Notes: generated by a model from the sequence alone, not told the origin. A DNA stretch of 42,868 nt from an uncultured Bacteroidia bacterium (GCA_938005475.1 CALLNY010000020.1:1-42868), one strand, 5' to 3'. Shown: positions 9,133 through 18,315, numbered from the stretch's first letter. Numbers and translations are program-made.

Positions 9133-9235
9133 TTTTCATGTTTTATTTCAACTGAAATTCAAGTTTTATCATATTTAGCACTTTATTTCATTTTGTATTA
9201 GTGTAACACAAAAGAACAAAAATATAAAATTTGCT

Positions 9236-9243
9236 TATTTTTG
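9236..9243 (+). promoter_or_regulatory. -7 promoter box before small membrane protein
   Basis: TATTTTTG is a perfect TAnnTTTG box ending 9 nt before the ATG at 9253. An alternative start at 9241 would lie inside this box, which argues for 9253. Confidence 0.55.
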
Positions 9244-9252
9244 TATTCGATT

Positions 9253-9504
9253 ATGGAGAAGATTCTCATTGAGATTATTGGTTGGGCAGGCTCTTTTGCG
9301 GTAGTTCTTGCTTATTTATTAGTATCTTACCAAAAAATTCATTCCAACTCTTTTTTTTATCAAATTTTAAACCTTTTCGGTAGTATTTGCTTGATTATCA
9401 ATACTTTTTACAATCATGCTTTCCCATCTATGACCGTTAATATTATTTGGGCTTTTATTGCTATTGCAGTTCTTATAAAACCGCTGTTTCAAAACAAATC
9501 CTAA
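9253..9504 (+). CDS. small three-helix membrane protein, CBU_0592-like
   Basis: 83 residues from the ATG at 9253. Three hydrophobic segments (about 4-24, 30-50 and 56-76) fill almost the whole protein: IIGWAGSFAVVLAYLLVS, FYQILNLFGSICLIINTFY and VNIIWAFIAIAVLIKPLF. The pattern of a Gly/Ala-rich first helix, NLFGS in the second and a Trp in the third matches the small CBU_0592-like membrane proteins of unknown function found in many bacteria. It faces the DUF58 gene, with only 2 bp between the two stop codons. No biochemical role can be read from the sequence. Confidence 0.7.
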   Translation: MEKILIEIIGWAGSFAVVLAYLLVSYQKIHSNSFFYQILNLFGSICLIINTFYNHAFPSMTVNIIWAFIAIAVLIKPLFQNKS

Positions 9505-9506
9505 AA

Positions 9507-10436
9507 TCATTTAGAAAGCATTCTCCGTTTAATCAAATAATCTAAAAGAACCTTATCATAAGGCTTTTGGATATCAACAGGCACTAAATCAATCTTAAAT
9601 TCTCTACAATGCTGAATAAATTGATTCCTGTAATCCTGAAACAATTTCTGATATTCCTTTTGAAGGTATTGCGGTTGTATTTTCAGTTCCTCCCCTGTCT
9701 CCATATCTTTTAGTAGCATTGGTTGATTAGGTAGTTCTAATTGTGCTTCCGTTTTTTCGTCTAACAAATGAAAAATTAAAATTTCATGTTTCTGATGTCT
9801 TAAATGTTGGAGAGCATGAAAATATTCTTTCAACTTACTGGGATTATCCAACAAATCCGAAATAATGACCACAAAGCCCCTACGCCCTAAACGACTTGTA
9901 ATTTGATGTAAAACATTGGGAGAGTTTGTTTTATGAGTGAATAAATCTTTATCTTCTAAAACTTTTTCAAGAGCCGCTAAATTTTTGAGCAACCAAGAGT
10001 ATTGAGCCTTAGCCTGAATAAAAGTTTGTATTTCTTCATCTGCTAAAATCAGACCTACGGCATCACGTTGTTTAAGCATAAGATTTTGTAATGCCGCTGT
10101 CAAATAAATTCCATATTCTAATTTACTTAATCCTCCCTGCGGGTAACGCATTGAATCTGAAACATCTAAATAAACATAGCATTTAAGGTTTGTTTCTTCC
10201 TCATAACGTTTCGTAAATAGTTTATTGGTTTTACCGAAAACTTTCCAATCAATATTTTTAAGGCTGTCTCCTGGATTATATTGTTTATGCTCCGCAAATT
10301 CAACAGAAAACCCATGATAAGGACTTTTATGAAGTCCTGTAATAAAGCCTTCCACAATTAATTTCGCAATAAGTTCCAAATTAGAAACCTTTGAAGCAAC
10401 AACAGGATCCAAGTAACGTGAAATAGTTTGTTTCAT
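9507..10436 (-). CDS. DUF58 domain protein
   Basis: 309 residues, no signal peptide or membrane segment. The DUF58 signature is complete: GLHKSPYHGFSVEFAEHKQY (about 34-53), PGDSLKNIDWKVFGKTNKLFTKRYEEE and the VWA-like YLDVSDSMR metal-site motif (about 90-98). VIISDLLDN follows in the middle. DUF58 proteins usually sit in moxR-batAD gene sets and are thought to act with MoxR AAA+ ATPases in envelope stress or metalloprotein assembly. Here no moxR or bat gene is adjacent, so partners must lie elsewhere. A TATCTTTG box ends 7 nt before the start codon. Assignment is firm; function is inferred from the family. Confidence 0.88.
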   Translation of the reverse strand: MKQTISRYLDPVVASKVSNLELIAKLIVEGFITGLHKSPYHGFSVEFAEHKQYNPGDSLKNIDWKVFGKTNKLFTKRYEEETNLKCYVYLDVSDSMRYPQGGLSKLEYGIYLTAALQNLMLKQRDAVGLILADEEIQTFIQAKAQYSWLLKNLAALEKVLEDKDLFTHKTNSPNVLHQITSRLGRRGFVVIISDLLDNPSKLKEYFHALQHLRHQKHEILIFHLLDEKTEAQLELPNQPMLLKDMETGEELKIQPQYLQKEYQKLFQDYRNQFIQHCREFKIDLVPVDIQKPYDKVLLDYLIKRRMLSK

Positions 10437-10443
10437 TTACAGG

Positions 10444-10451
10444 CAAAGATA
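10444..10451 (-). promoter_or_regulatory. -7 promoter box of DUF58 gene
   Basis: TATCTTTG on the minus strand, 7 nt upstream of the ATG at 10436. This predicts a transcript with almost no leader. Confidence 0.5.
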
Positions 10452-10557
10452 AACTTCTTAATGATAAGAAAAAAATTTAAGCAAAGAACAGGCTCCCATC
10501 CATTTAATAATTCCAAAACTTAATATGAAATTCTTTTTCTTTCAGTAAAATACACTA

Positions 10558-11121
10558 CTACAATAAACTTTTGATAAAATCTATATTTTTCTTGTCCAAT
10601 ATAGATTGGGAGGGAGCGATAGATTTGAGAACTTTTCCCGTTTTATCCACTATAATTTTCTGAAAATTCCATTTTATAGAACAATCTAAATTACCATTAT
10701 GCTTTTTTTGTGTTAGAAACTGATACAAAGGATGGCAATCACTCCCTTTTACAGATATTTTCTCAAACATAGGAAAGGAAACATTATATTTTGTAGAACA
10801 AAATTGAGCAATTGATGCATTATCACCAGGCTCTTGCCATAAAAAGTTATTTGCAGGAAACCCCAAGACGACTACGCCTTGTTCTTTATATTGCTCATAG
10901 AACTTTTGTAGTTCTGCATATTGTGTAGTAAAAGCACATTTAGAAGCAACATTCACAAAAACTAATACCTTACCCCGAAGTTCTGAAACATAAAATGGTT
11001 TTCCATCAATCGTTCTTAATTCAAAATCGTAAATAGATTTTTGTGTGCAAGGATTTTTATAGACGGTCTTGCAACCTAAAAAACTTGAAATATAAACTAA
11101 CATGATAATTATTTTATTCAT
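10558..11121 (-). CDS. lipoprotein glutathione peroxidase (thiol peroxidase type)
   Basis: 187 residues. The N-terminus is a lipoprotein signal with lipobox FLGC (lipidated Cys17), so the enzyme should be anchored in the periplasm or outer membrane. The GPx fold follows: peroxidatic Cys62 in NVASKCAFT, Gln96 in NNFLWQEP and Trp151 in SIKWNFQK, the classical Cys-Gln-Trp set. A second cysteine, Cys108 in QFCSTKYNVSFP, is at the usual resolving position. The enzyme is therefore probably a thioredoxin-dependent 2-Cys peroxidase that reduces lipid or hydrogen peroxides. The gene lies downstream of the CHU_C protein gene but is separated from it by a terminator, so it should have its own promoter, which was not recognised. 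Confidence 0.9.
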   Translation of the reverse strand: MNKIIIMLVYISSFLGCKTVYKNPCTQKSIYDFELRTIDGKPFYVSELRGKVLVFVNVASKCAFTTQYAELQKFYEQYKEQGVVVLGFPANNFLWQEPGDNASIAQFCSTKYNVSFPMFEKISVKGSDCHPLYQFLTQKKHNGNLDCSIKWNFQKIIVDKTGKVLKSIAPSQSILDKKNIDFIKSLL

Positions 11122-11169
11122 GCATCTCTAACAGTGCCCCCAAAAAATAAGTTTCAAAAGCCATTTATT

Positions 11170-11204
11170 AAAAAGCACTGCCTAAATTTTCGATTTCGCA
11201 GTGC
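11170..11204 (-). terminator. Rho-independent terminator after CHU_C protein gene
   Basis: Read on the minus strand, GCACTGC (11198-11204) pairs with GCAGTGC (11175-11181) across a 16-nt loop and is followed by five T (11174-11170). It sits between the CHU_C gene and the glutathione peroxidase gene. Confidence 0.65.
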
Positions 11205-11238
11205 CTCTCCCAATATCAATAAAATCAATAAAAGAATA

Positions 11239-14200
11239 CTACCTTATCAACGTAACTGTTCCTACGAATTCATACAATTGATTATCAAAATCACGCGCTT
11301 TCAAATAGTAAGTATAAACTCCCTCAGGACAAGCCTTTCCTGATTTATCTATACCATTCCAACGAAAGTTCAAATCCTGTGTCTCAAAAACTTCTTGATC
11401 CCAACGATTTACGATAATCATTTGAATAGCAGTAATGTACTTGGTAGTAATAAAAAACTCATCATTGATACCATCGTTATTCGGAGTAAATGCAGAAGGA
11501 ATTAAAACTCTCAAATCTTTCAGTACATGTACTAATTGATTTATCACGATAGAATTTACACAACCGTTAGAGTCCACTACTGTTAAGGTTACATTGTAAC
11601 TGCCTTCTTGAACATACTGATAGACGGGATTAGGATTAGTTGATTGGCTACCATCCCCAAAGGTCCATAACCATGATTTTACATTATTGGGAACATTCGC
11701 ATTAAATTGAGCAATGGCGTTGGGTAAATATAAGGTATCTTCTGCGACCGTGATTTGTATACTTGGAGATGGGAATACCCAAACTCTTAAAGGCGTTCGG
11801 GTTACACTTCTGCAACTATCGGAATTGATTGTGCCTAAATAATAGGTTGTTGTACGATTTAATTGGGGCGTATAATATTGATTACCAATAAAAAATGGGT
11901 TAGGTGCACTAGGAGAACTAAACCATTCAATTAACAGGTTGGGGTCATTTGTAGAAGCATTTAGAATCGTTGCGTATCCCTGACAAATACTATCCGCTAC
12001 TACTTCGGGAGCCTCAGGCGTTGGATATATTATCACATCTTTAATTACTACATTAGAAGTACACCCATTTTCTATTACATAAAAACTTACTGGATAGGTT
12101 CCTGGTGCATTAAAACGAACATTTTGAGGGTTTTCTACATTAGAGGTTTGTGGAGTTGCATTGGGTCCGAAGTCCCAAAAGAAAGAAGGATTACTTCCCC
12201 ATATTCCTTGTCCATCAAAATCAAAACTATGCCCAACAAAGCATTGTGGAGCTGGAGTTGGGAAGGTTACTTGAGGTTTAGGATTTACAAAAAACGTTCT
12301 TCTGACGGTGTCGCTAATACAACCATTGCTGTAGGCAACTAATTTTACTTCTTTGGGACCAGGAGATAAATAGGTTACCGTAACCGTAGATTGAGTAGAA
12401 ATTGCTGGTAAAGCGCCGTATCCAAAATCCCAAAAATAACTATCTCCGCCAGTAGCCGTGAACGTAAAACTATTACCTTCAATACATTGGTCTGCTACGT
12501 TAACAGGAATAACATTGGGGTTAGGAATATTATAAAAGTAGACTGTATGGAAGACAGTATCACCGGGGCAACCATTTGCATTGAACGGAATGACCCAATA
12601 GGTTGTACCATTCGCATTTGGTGTAACAGTAATCGTTGGAGTAGTTGATCCTGTACTCCATATGTAATTATTTGCTCCAAAAGCTGTTAAAGTTAAAGAC
12701 TGATTAGGGCATATTGAATCTGATGCCGCTATTGTTGCTGTAGGTCGTGGATATACCTGAACAAAATAGCTCACAAAGGGACTCAAGCATGCTCCATTAT
12801 CTATAACTGCTAATGATACACTTGTTGAACTGGTTGCCACAAATTCTATGATTTGCGTACTATCACCTGTACTCCAATAATATGCACTCATACCAGCAGG
12901 CCCTTGTAATCTCACAGTATCCCCTATACAATAAATCGGTTGATTAGCAGTTATACTCGCTTGAGGTACGGGATAAACCGTTACATTCACAGTATCTCTT
13001 ACTACACAATTGAATTTTGTAACCGTTAAAACATAAGTTGTAGTAATAGGACTGCTAGTGTTATTGGTGAGATTTACGATAGGATTGGCTATGTTAGGAT
13101 TACTTAGCCCATTAGAAGGAGACCAAACGTATGTTTGCCCTTGAATAGGTGGAGACCCAATAGTAAAAGGACCTGTTCCTGAACAATAAGATAAATCTAA
13201 ACCTGCGTCAAGGATGACACCATCCTGCGGAGTGATAGTAACCGTATCGTTAATAACCAAAGTACAACCTATGCTGTCTGTGATAGTTAGAGTTATGGGG
13301 TAACTACCGGGGCCGCTGAAAGTAAATGTTGGATTTTGAAGAGCGCTATTACCGGCTGGTGTTTGCCAATTATAAGAATAACTACCTAATCCTCCAGTGG
13401 GTTCTACATTAAATAACACGTCATTACATTGAACTATCCATGAATAGGAACTAGTATCAAGTTTAGGAGGCACGTTGATAGTATACGCAAACTGATTAGC
13501 ACCTTGCAAGGGGCAGTGGTCATCTTTTACATTGACTACGAAAGTGTATTGCCCAGAAGCAGTAGGAGTCCAACTAAAAAAGGCTATATTATTTTCTACA
13601 AACACGTTAGAAGTAACAAAAGAAGCTCCTGGAATAGCATTGTTCCAGTTCATTAACACTTTATCAGTGTCGGGGTCAAAAGCATTTATAAAGAAATTGA
13701 CATTATTTCCTAAACATACAGTGGTTGAGTATTGATTAGTGCCATTAATTCCTGATGCAACGGGCGGAGTTTGAGGACCGAACCCAAAAGAAGCAGATAA
13801 AGCATTGCAATCAATTACAGTAACCTGCATATCCCGAGCAATTGTACCAATGAGCACACCATTTCTGTATTCATCAACGCAAATCGTAAAAACCCCATTC
13901 CAGTTATTCAAAGTAGGAGTAAGTGTGATAGTTCCTGTAATCGGGTCAAGAACAGCACCAAAAGCCGCTGGAAAAGGATTATTAAAGCTTAATGGAACTA
14001 CAAAAGGCACTCCTGTAAAGTTATCAGTTAGTGGAGGACAAAAACGAAAGACTAAACTATCACCATCAGGGTCTATTGCCCCCTGATTGATAGAGGCTAA
14101 TATATTTCTACATACATAGGGAGTAGGCCTTTCAGTGAAATAAGGAGAACTATTACAAGCGGCAAGTTGTCTATTTATTACTAGTGAATATCCTATTCCT

Positions 14201-14694
14201 TGACTTCCCGGATTTTGTATATTACTGATGGCATCATTTCTACAACAATTTCCTAAACGAATTTCAAATCGATTACAACCGTTAAGATTAAAATCTCTGT
14301 AAAAAATTATTTCCCTAGTTCCAGGTATAGGGCTTGTCGGACTAGCACATCTTGTAGGGATTGGAGAGTTGGGACATACCGGAGTAACATCCGGATAAAT
14401 AGTGGAATCCGGAGGAATAGTATTAGGTATTTGGGAAGGTAATTTTACCCAAGGACCTAATGGAACAGCACAATTTGCAGGTAGTTGAATAAAAGACTCA
14501 CTCAGCCCCCCTGCACCAGGCGGATCATCTACATCTAAAGAAGACGCACAATCTCCGTAAACTCTTAAATATATTCTATAAACTCCATTACCTAAACATA
14601 CATACCACGCATCTAATCCTTTATAATGTGATGCATTTGATGATTGAATTATCAATAAAAAAAATAAGACAACTTTTAAAAGCAGTTTACACAT
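11239..14694 (-). CDS. giant secreted PKD-repeat protein with CHU_C (T9SS type B) domain
   Basis: 1151 residues. A signal peptide (about 1-21) precedes a Cys-rich N-terminal region starting SHYKGLDAWYVCLGNGVYRIYL (about 22-290). Cadherin/Ig-like and PKD-like modules follow; at least four have the PKD pattern, for example YFWDFGYG, FFWDFGPN and WLWTFGDGSQS, each ending in a V-x-NGC strand. The C-terminus (LIPSAFTPNNDGINDEFFI ... VNRWDQEVFE ... CPEGVYTYYLKA) is a gliding-motility-associated CHU_C domain, the type B sorting signal for T9SS. Such proteins are surface adhesins or matrix components. The gene follows gldJ on the same strand, separated by a strong terminator, so it is independently expressed. 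The specific ligand is unknown. Confidence 0.93.
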   Translation of the reverse strand: MCKLLLKVVLFFLLIIQSSNASHYKGLDAWYVCLGNGVYRIYLRVYGDCASSLDVDDPPGAGGLSESFIQLPANCAVPLGPWVKLPSQIPNTIPPDSTIYPDVTPVCPNSPIPTRCASPTSPIPGTREIIFYRDFNLNGCNRFEIRLGNCCRNDAISNIQNPGSQGIGYSLVINRQLAACNSSPYFTERPTPYVCRNILASINQGAIDPDGDSLVFRFCPPLTDNFTGVPFVVPLSFNNPFPAAFGAVLDPITGTITLTPTLNNWNGVFTICVDEYRNGVLIGTIARDMQVTVIDCNALSASFGFGPQTPPVASGINGTNQYSTTVCLGNNVNFFINAFDPDTDKVLMNWNNAIPGASFVTSNVFVENNIAFFSWTPTASGQYTFVVNVKDDHCPLQGANQFAYTINVPPKLDTSSYSWIVQCNDVLFNVEPTGGLGSYSYNWQTPAGNSALQNPTFTFSGPGSYPITLTITDSIGCTLVINDTVTITPQDGVILDAGLDLSYCSGTGPFTIGSPPIQGQTYVWSPSNGLSNPNIANPIVNLTNNTSSPITTTYVLTVTKFNCVVRDTVNVTVYPVPQASITANQPIYCIGDTVRLQGPAGMSAYYWSTGDSTQIIEFVATSSTSVSLAVIDNGACLSPFVSYFVQVYPRPTATIAASDSICPNQSLTLTAFGANNYIWSTGSTTPTITVTPNANGTTYWVIPFNANGCPGDTVFHTVYFYNIPNPNVIPVNVADQCIEGNSFTFTATGGDSYFWDFGYGALPAISTQSTVTVTYLSPGPKEVKLVAYSNGCISDTVRRTFFVNPKPQVTFPTPAPQCFVGHSFDFDGQGIWGSNPSFFWDFGPNATPQTSNVENPQNVRFNAPGTYPVSFYVIENGCTSNVVIKDVIIYPTPEAPEVVADSICQGYATILNASTNDPNLLIEWFSSPSAPNPFFIGNQYYTPQLNRTTTYYLGTINSDSCRSVTRTPLRVWVFPSPSIQITVAEDTLYLPNAIAQFNANVPNNVKSWLWTFGDGSQSTNPNPVYQYVQEGSYNVTLTVVDSNGCVNSIVINQLVHVLKDLRVLIPSAFTPNNDGINDEFFITTKYITAIQMIIVNRWDQEVFETQDLNFRWNGIDKSGKACPEGVYTYYLKARDFDNQLYEFVGTVTLIR

Positions 14695-14728
14695 TCTTTT
14701 GTTTAAATTATAAATTATAATATGACTA

Positions 14729-14736
14729 CAAATTTA
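14729..14736 (-). promoter_or_regulatory. -7 promoter box of CHU_C protein gene
   Basis: TAAATTTG on the minus strand, 34 nt upstream of the ATG at 14694. Its position downstream of the gldJ terminator supports independent transcription. Confidence 0.5.
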
Positions 14737-14802
14737 GAGAAAAATAAAATTAAACATTCTTATTTTACTAAATATTTTCAAAAGAATATTAAGTTTGCTT
14801 AA

Positions 14803-14834
14803 AAAACAAAACCGCCGTTTGGCGGTTTTGTTTT
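14803..14834 (-). terminator. strong, symmetrical Rho-independent terminator after gldJ
   Basis: A perfect 14-bp stem (14803-14816 with 14821-14834) has a GC-rich core ACCGCC/GGCGGT, a 4-nt loop (GTTT) and A-rich and T-rich flanks. It would work in either direction. Position 21 nt past the gldJ stop shows its main job is to end that transcript. Confidence 0.92.
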
Positions 14835-14855
14835 AAGTAATTTGTTTTTTCTTTA

Positions 14856-16043
14856 CTAAAAAGGACTACCAACTCTAATCATAGCACATCGAAAACCGAC
14901 AGTAGCTGATGAGGAATCAGCATACATCCATCTTCTTGAACCGCAGGTTAAATAATAAGCAATATCAGCCCAAGAACCACCTCTATAAACTTTAACATTA
15001 TCATTAGAACTGTTAGGATAATTAGGATATGGATTATAGAATAAGGATTGCCCGTTGAATTTGTCATCATGATTTATGAGGGTGTAACCTTTATCATATT
15101 TATCATCCATTTCGTAGGGGTCAAGGGTTGCACCATGGCGACGGCAAGGATTTAAATCTTCAACATCTTCATAAGACATTTGTCTGTAAGTATCTAAAGT
15201 CCATTCCGCTACATTTCCAGCCATGTTATACAAACCGAAATCATTAGGATAGAAAGCTTTGACGGGAGCAGGAATCATGTAAGCATCATTTAAGCCACCA
15301 GGCAGGTTAGAACCGCCTTTATTTGAACGTCCTGCATAGTCACCTCTTCCTCTTTTATGATTAGCTCTAAAGAAACCATTTGCATCTCTTAAAGATTTTC
15401 CTTCCCATGGGTAATTTTCTTGTTCTAAACCACCACGAGCAGCATACTCCCACTCAGCTTCAGTGGGCAATCTATAAGCGGGCCATTGAACTGCATCAGG
15501 GTCCTTTGCCAATAAAGCTTCATTCACTTTGGAAGTTCTCCAAACACAGTATTCATTTGCCTGATGCCAGTTAATCCCCACAACTGGATAGGTATTAAAT
15601 CCATCATGTTGGAAATAATAATCGCGATATGGGTCATTAAATGCTAAGTCTCTCATCCATACTGTTGTATCAGGTAATAGAGACTCCCATTTTTGTTGGC
15701 CTGAATCCTTATTAATATAGAATAAAAATTCTTTCCAATCTACATTTGCAACTTCCGTTTCATCTATGTAGAAACTCGCTACCGTAACTTGTCTCTCGCG
15801 GTTATCCATAGCATAAGCGATATCTTTTTCACCTCCGCCCATATGGAATGTACCACCTTCAATAAATACAAGTCCCGGTGCTGTTTCCTGACCTTTAAAA
15901 TTTTTCACCTCAAAATTCCCATCGTTGTATTTTAAGCCCGTTTTAGAACTAGACTTACCTACCATGTTAATGTTCTCCTGTTTACATCCAACGATGTTTA
16001 AAATTGCTACTACTGCTAGCACAGTCCAAAGACTTTTTCTCAT
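14856..16043 (-). CDS. gldJ: GldJ-type lipoprotein with formylglycine-generating-enzyme fold
   Basis: 395 residues. It has a lipoprotein signal with lipobox IVGC (Cys20) and then an SUMF1/FGE-type domain: GLVFIEGGTFHMGGGEKDI, VTVASFYIDETEVANVDWKEF, YPVVGINWHQANEYCVWR, LPTEAEWEYAARGG, NMAGNVAEWT and VYRGGSWAD. The NYFRHP-like spacing before YPVVGINW and the WRTSKVNEALL stretch point to GldJ rather than GldK. GldJ is needed for T9SS assembly and gliding in Flavobacterium and stabilises GldK; it is not thought to be an FGE enzyme. The PorP/SprF gene lies directly upstream on the same strand (93-bp gap), but gldK-L-M-N are not nearby. A TATTTTTG box lies 26 nt upstream. GldK remains the main alternative. 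Confidence 0.75.
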   Translation of the reverse strand: MRKSLWTVLAVVAILNIVGCKQENINMVGKSSSKTGLKYNDGNFEVKNFKGQETAPGLVFIEGGTFHMGGGEKDIAYAMDNRERQVTVASFYIDETEVANVDWKEFLFYINKDSGQQKWESLLPDTTVWMRDLAFNDPYRDYYFQHDGFNTYPVVGINWHQANEYCVWRTSKVNEALLAKDPDAVQWPAYRLPTEAEWEYAARGGLEQENYPWEGKSLRDANGFFRANHKRGRGDYAGRSNKGGSNLPGGLNDAYMIPAPVKAFYPNDFGLYNMAGNVAEWTLDTYRQMSYEDVEDLNPCRRHGATLDPYEMDDKYDKGYTLINHDDKFNGQSLFYNPYPNYPNSSNDNVKVYRGGSWADIAYYLTCGSRRWMYADSSSATVGFRCAMIRVGSPF

Positions 16044-16069
16044 GATTATTACGAGTATTTTAATGTTTG

Positions 16070-16077
16070 CAAAAATA
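16070..16077 (-). promoter_or_regulatory. -7 promoter box of gldJ
   Basis: TATTTTTG on the minus strand, 26 nt before the ATG at 16043, inside the short gap after porP. gldJ may therefore have its own promoter in addition to any read-through. Confidence 0.5.
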
Positions 16078-16136
16078 ATAACTTTTTTTATTCCAAAACC
16101 AAATTCTTCAATTTTTTTTAACTTAAATTCTAACTA

Positions 16137-17123
16137 TTAGAATCTAGGACAAGGCAATACTCTATGTCTCATCTTTTTAGCCCGTTGAGCTTGCTCAAAC
16201 TCATAAATTACAGATATCTCATGCGAACCTGTTGTAACACGATTAGTTAACCGGGATATAGTATAATCATAAGAATAACCAAAACTAAATTGATTATACT
16301 TTAGTCCAACTAATCCAATTACGGCATCTTGATTTCTGTACCATAAACCTACTACCAATGGATCAAAATTTACGTAGCAACCTAAATCTAACTGCCAGAA
16401 TGGTCTTTGTGTTTTGAATAGAAACGCAGGTGTTAAAGTAGTTTTACTATTTTCACCTCCTAATGGTATTTGATGTCCACCAAATACTGAAAACTTCATA
16501 GGTAATTTTACGGTATCTTTTTCGGTAGTTCCTCCCAACATAAATTTTTGTTTGGGCTCAGTGATATGGTTGACATTTAAACCTAACCAAGATCTTCTCG
16601 AGAAATAAGTTAATCCAGCGCTTATATCTTCAATAATACGAGAGTCGACGGGCTTAATTTCACCTGTAGGATTTACAAACCCAAATTGAGGGTCTATCTG
16701 GTCGCTAAAACGCAGTTTAAAGAAATCAATGGAAGCTTGTTGGATACCCCCCGCCAATCCAAAACGAATAGCATGATTATCCCCCAAATCTAATTCGTAA
16801 GCATAATGTAGAATAGCATCCAATTTAGATAGATTTCCTTCTCCTGCTTGGTCTGCCATAAAAGAAACACCTACTCCATGACGGGTATTTCCAAACTGTA
16901 ATGGCATATCAAACGAAGCCGCAAACGTTCTGTAATATCCAGGAATATTTGCCCACTGTCTACGATAATTGAGGGCTATTCTCGGACCTAAACCAGTGCC
17001 CGCAAATGCTGGACTCAATAATAGTTTATTTGAATAAAATTGAGAAAACTGCGGGTCCTGCGCTTTTGCTTTTTCAACTACTATGCATGTGAATGCCAGC
17101 AGTATACATAAAATTTTCTTCAT
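16137..17123 (-). CDS. PorP/SprF-family T9SS outer-membrane protein
   Basis: 328 residues from the ATG at 17123. The signal peptide ends EKAKAQ and the mature protein begins DPQFSQFYSNKLLLSPAFAG, the hallmark opening of the PorP/SprF family. The rest is amphipathic beta-strand sequence of a FadL-like outer-membrane barrel, with R-WANIPGYYRTFAASFD and the late strand FSFGYSYDYTISRL typical of the family. These proteins partner surface proteins, especially CHU_C (type B) cargo, during T9SS secretion. An in-frame ATG 21 nt upstream would only add MINNSCD before the signal peptide, so 17123 is preferred. Lying next to gldJ and close to a CHU_C protein gene supports a shared secretion role. Which porP/sprF paralogue it is cannot be told. 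Confidence 0.9.
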   Translation of the reverse strand: MKKILCILLAFTCIVVEKAKAQDPQFSQFYSNKLLLSPAFAGTGLGPRIALNYRRQWANIPGYYRTFAASFDMPLQFGNTRHGVGVSFMADQAGEGNLSKLDAILHYAYELDLGDNHAIRFGLAGGIQQASIDFFKLRFSDQIDPQFGFVNPTGEIKPVDSRIIEDISAGLTYFSRRSWLGLNVNHITEPKQKFMLGGTTEKDTVKLPMKFSVFGGHQIPLGGENSKTTLTPAFLFKTQRPFWQLDLGCYVNFDPLVVGLWYRNQDAVIGLVGLKYNQFSFGYSYDYTISRLTNRVTTGSHEISVIYEFEQAQRAKKMRHRVLPCPRF

Positions 17124-17178
17124 ATCGCAAGAGTTATTAATCATTTTAACTGAACTGTTATTTTTTTTGTATGAATTG

Positions 17179-17186
17179 CAAATATA
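17179..17186 (-). promoter_or_regulatory. -7 promoter box of porP/sprF
   Basis: TATATTTG on the minus strand, 55 nt upstream of the chosen start at 17123. It lies in the AT-rich gap after ilvE. Confidence 0.45.
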
Positions 17187-17228
17187 ATAACATTTTCTGT
17201 ATTACAAACATTTTTCAAAAAAATTTTT

Positions 17229-18302
17229 TTAACTTATTGGAAATATCCAATGAAAGCGGTCAGGAATTGCTGATATTCTAATAGCATTTAATGTTTTTTG
17301 TAATTGAGGCGCATATTTCCAATTTTTAGGGTCATCTAATTGAATATCAATATTTTCATCATACCCAATTTTAATAATAGGAGAGATAGAAGCCGCTGTT
17401 CCTGTCCCAAAACATTCCTGCAATTTTCCTTGTTGATAACTTTCTAAAATTTCTTCTTTAGAGAGTCTTCTAATCTCAACATTGAACCCTAAATCTTGCG
17501 CTAACTCAATAACACTTTCTCTCGTTATGCCTTCTAATATAGTGCCGCTCGTAGGTGGCGTAATGATGGTGTCATTTATTACAAAGAAAATATTCATGGT
17601 GCCACATTCTTCTACGTATCGATATTCTTGGGAATCTATCCATATTACGTTGTCATAACCTTCTCGCTTAGCTAATTCGGTTGCTAACATAGAACGAGCA
17701 TAGTTGCCACCCATTTTTACGTAACCAACTCCACCAGGTGTTGCTCTAATAAAATTCTTTTCTAACTTTACTTTCACAGGGTTGGCATAATATGCCGAAA
17801 CAGGGCAGGTAAAGATTATAAATAAGTATTCATTAGAGGGGCGCATGCCAACAAAAGTATCAGATGCAATATAAAAAGGTCTTATGTACAAGGATTCCCC
17901 CTCCCCTGATGGTATCCATTGATGATCTATTTTTAGTAGTTCGATAAGACCACCCATAAAAATCTCTTCTGGAACAGGGGGCATAGCTAAACGCTCCGCC
18001 GAAGTGTTCATTCTACGCCAGTTTTTCAAAGGTCTAAACAATTGTATACCTCCCTCAACATTTCGATAAGCCTTCATACCCTCAAATATCGTTTGCCCGT
18101 AGTGTAAAGCTGACATAGCAGGACTAACCAAAATATCCCCATATGGAAGTATCTCTGTACTAATCCATTCTCCCTCCTTGTATTTCGCGACAAACATATG
18201 ATCCGCAAAATATTTCCCAAAACCTAAATCCTTGAAATCTACTTCCTTAATTTTAGATTTAGAAATTAAACTTTTTTTTATATCTATGGAGTAGGTAAGC
18301 AT
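17229..18302 (-). CDS. ilvE: branched-chain amino acid aminotransferase
   Basis: 357 residues from the ATG at 18302. This is a fold-type IV PLP enzyme that interconverts Leu, Ile and Val with their 2-oxo acids using glutamate/2-oxoglutarate. Visible family features are HYGQTIFEGMKAYR, FRPLKNWRRMNTSAERLAMP, SLYIRPF, the PLP lysine in GGVGYVKMGGNYARS and EECGTMNIFFV, with a C-terminal GTAASISPI. Length matches the larger BCAT type (BCAT2-like), about 355 residues. An upstream in-frame ATG (18326) overlaps the FKBP gene stop by 11 nt and adds MQNNLSQV, which is not conserved, so 18302 is chosen. It may be co-transcribed with the FKBP gene just upstream. The fused E1 gene at 22993 could use its 2-oxo acid products (inference). 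Confidence 0.93.
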   Translation of the reverse strand: MLTYSIDIKKSLISKSKIKEVDFKDLGFGKYFADHMFVAKYKEGEWISTEILPYGDILVSPAMSALHYGQTIFEGMKAYRNVEGGIQLFRPLKNWRRMNTSAERLAMPPVPEEIFMGGLIELLKIDHQWIPSGEGESLYIRPFYIASDTFVGMRPSNEYLFIIFTCPVSAYYANPVKVKLEKNFIRATPGGVGYVKMGGNYARSMLATELAKREGYDNVIWIDSQEYRYVEECGTMNIFFVINDTIITPPTSGTILEGITRESVIELAQDLGFNVEIRRLSKEEILESYQQGKLQECFGTGTAASISPIIKIGYDENIDIQLDDPKNWKYAPQLQKTLNAIRISAIPDRFHWIFPIS

Positions 18303-18315
18303 AACCTGACTTAAA

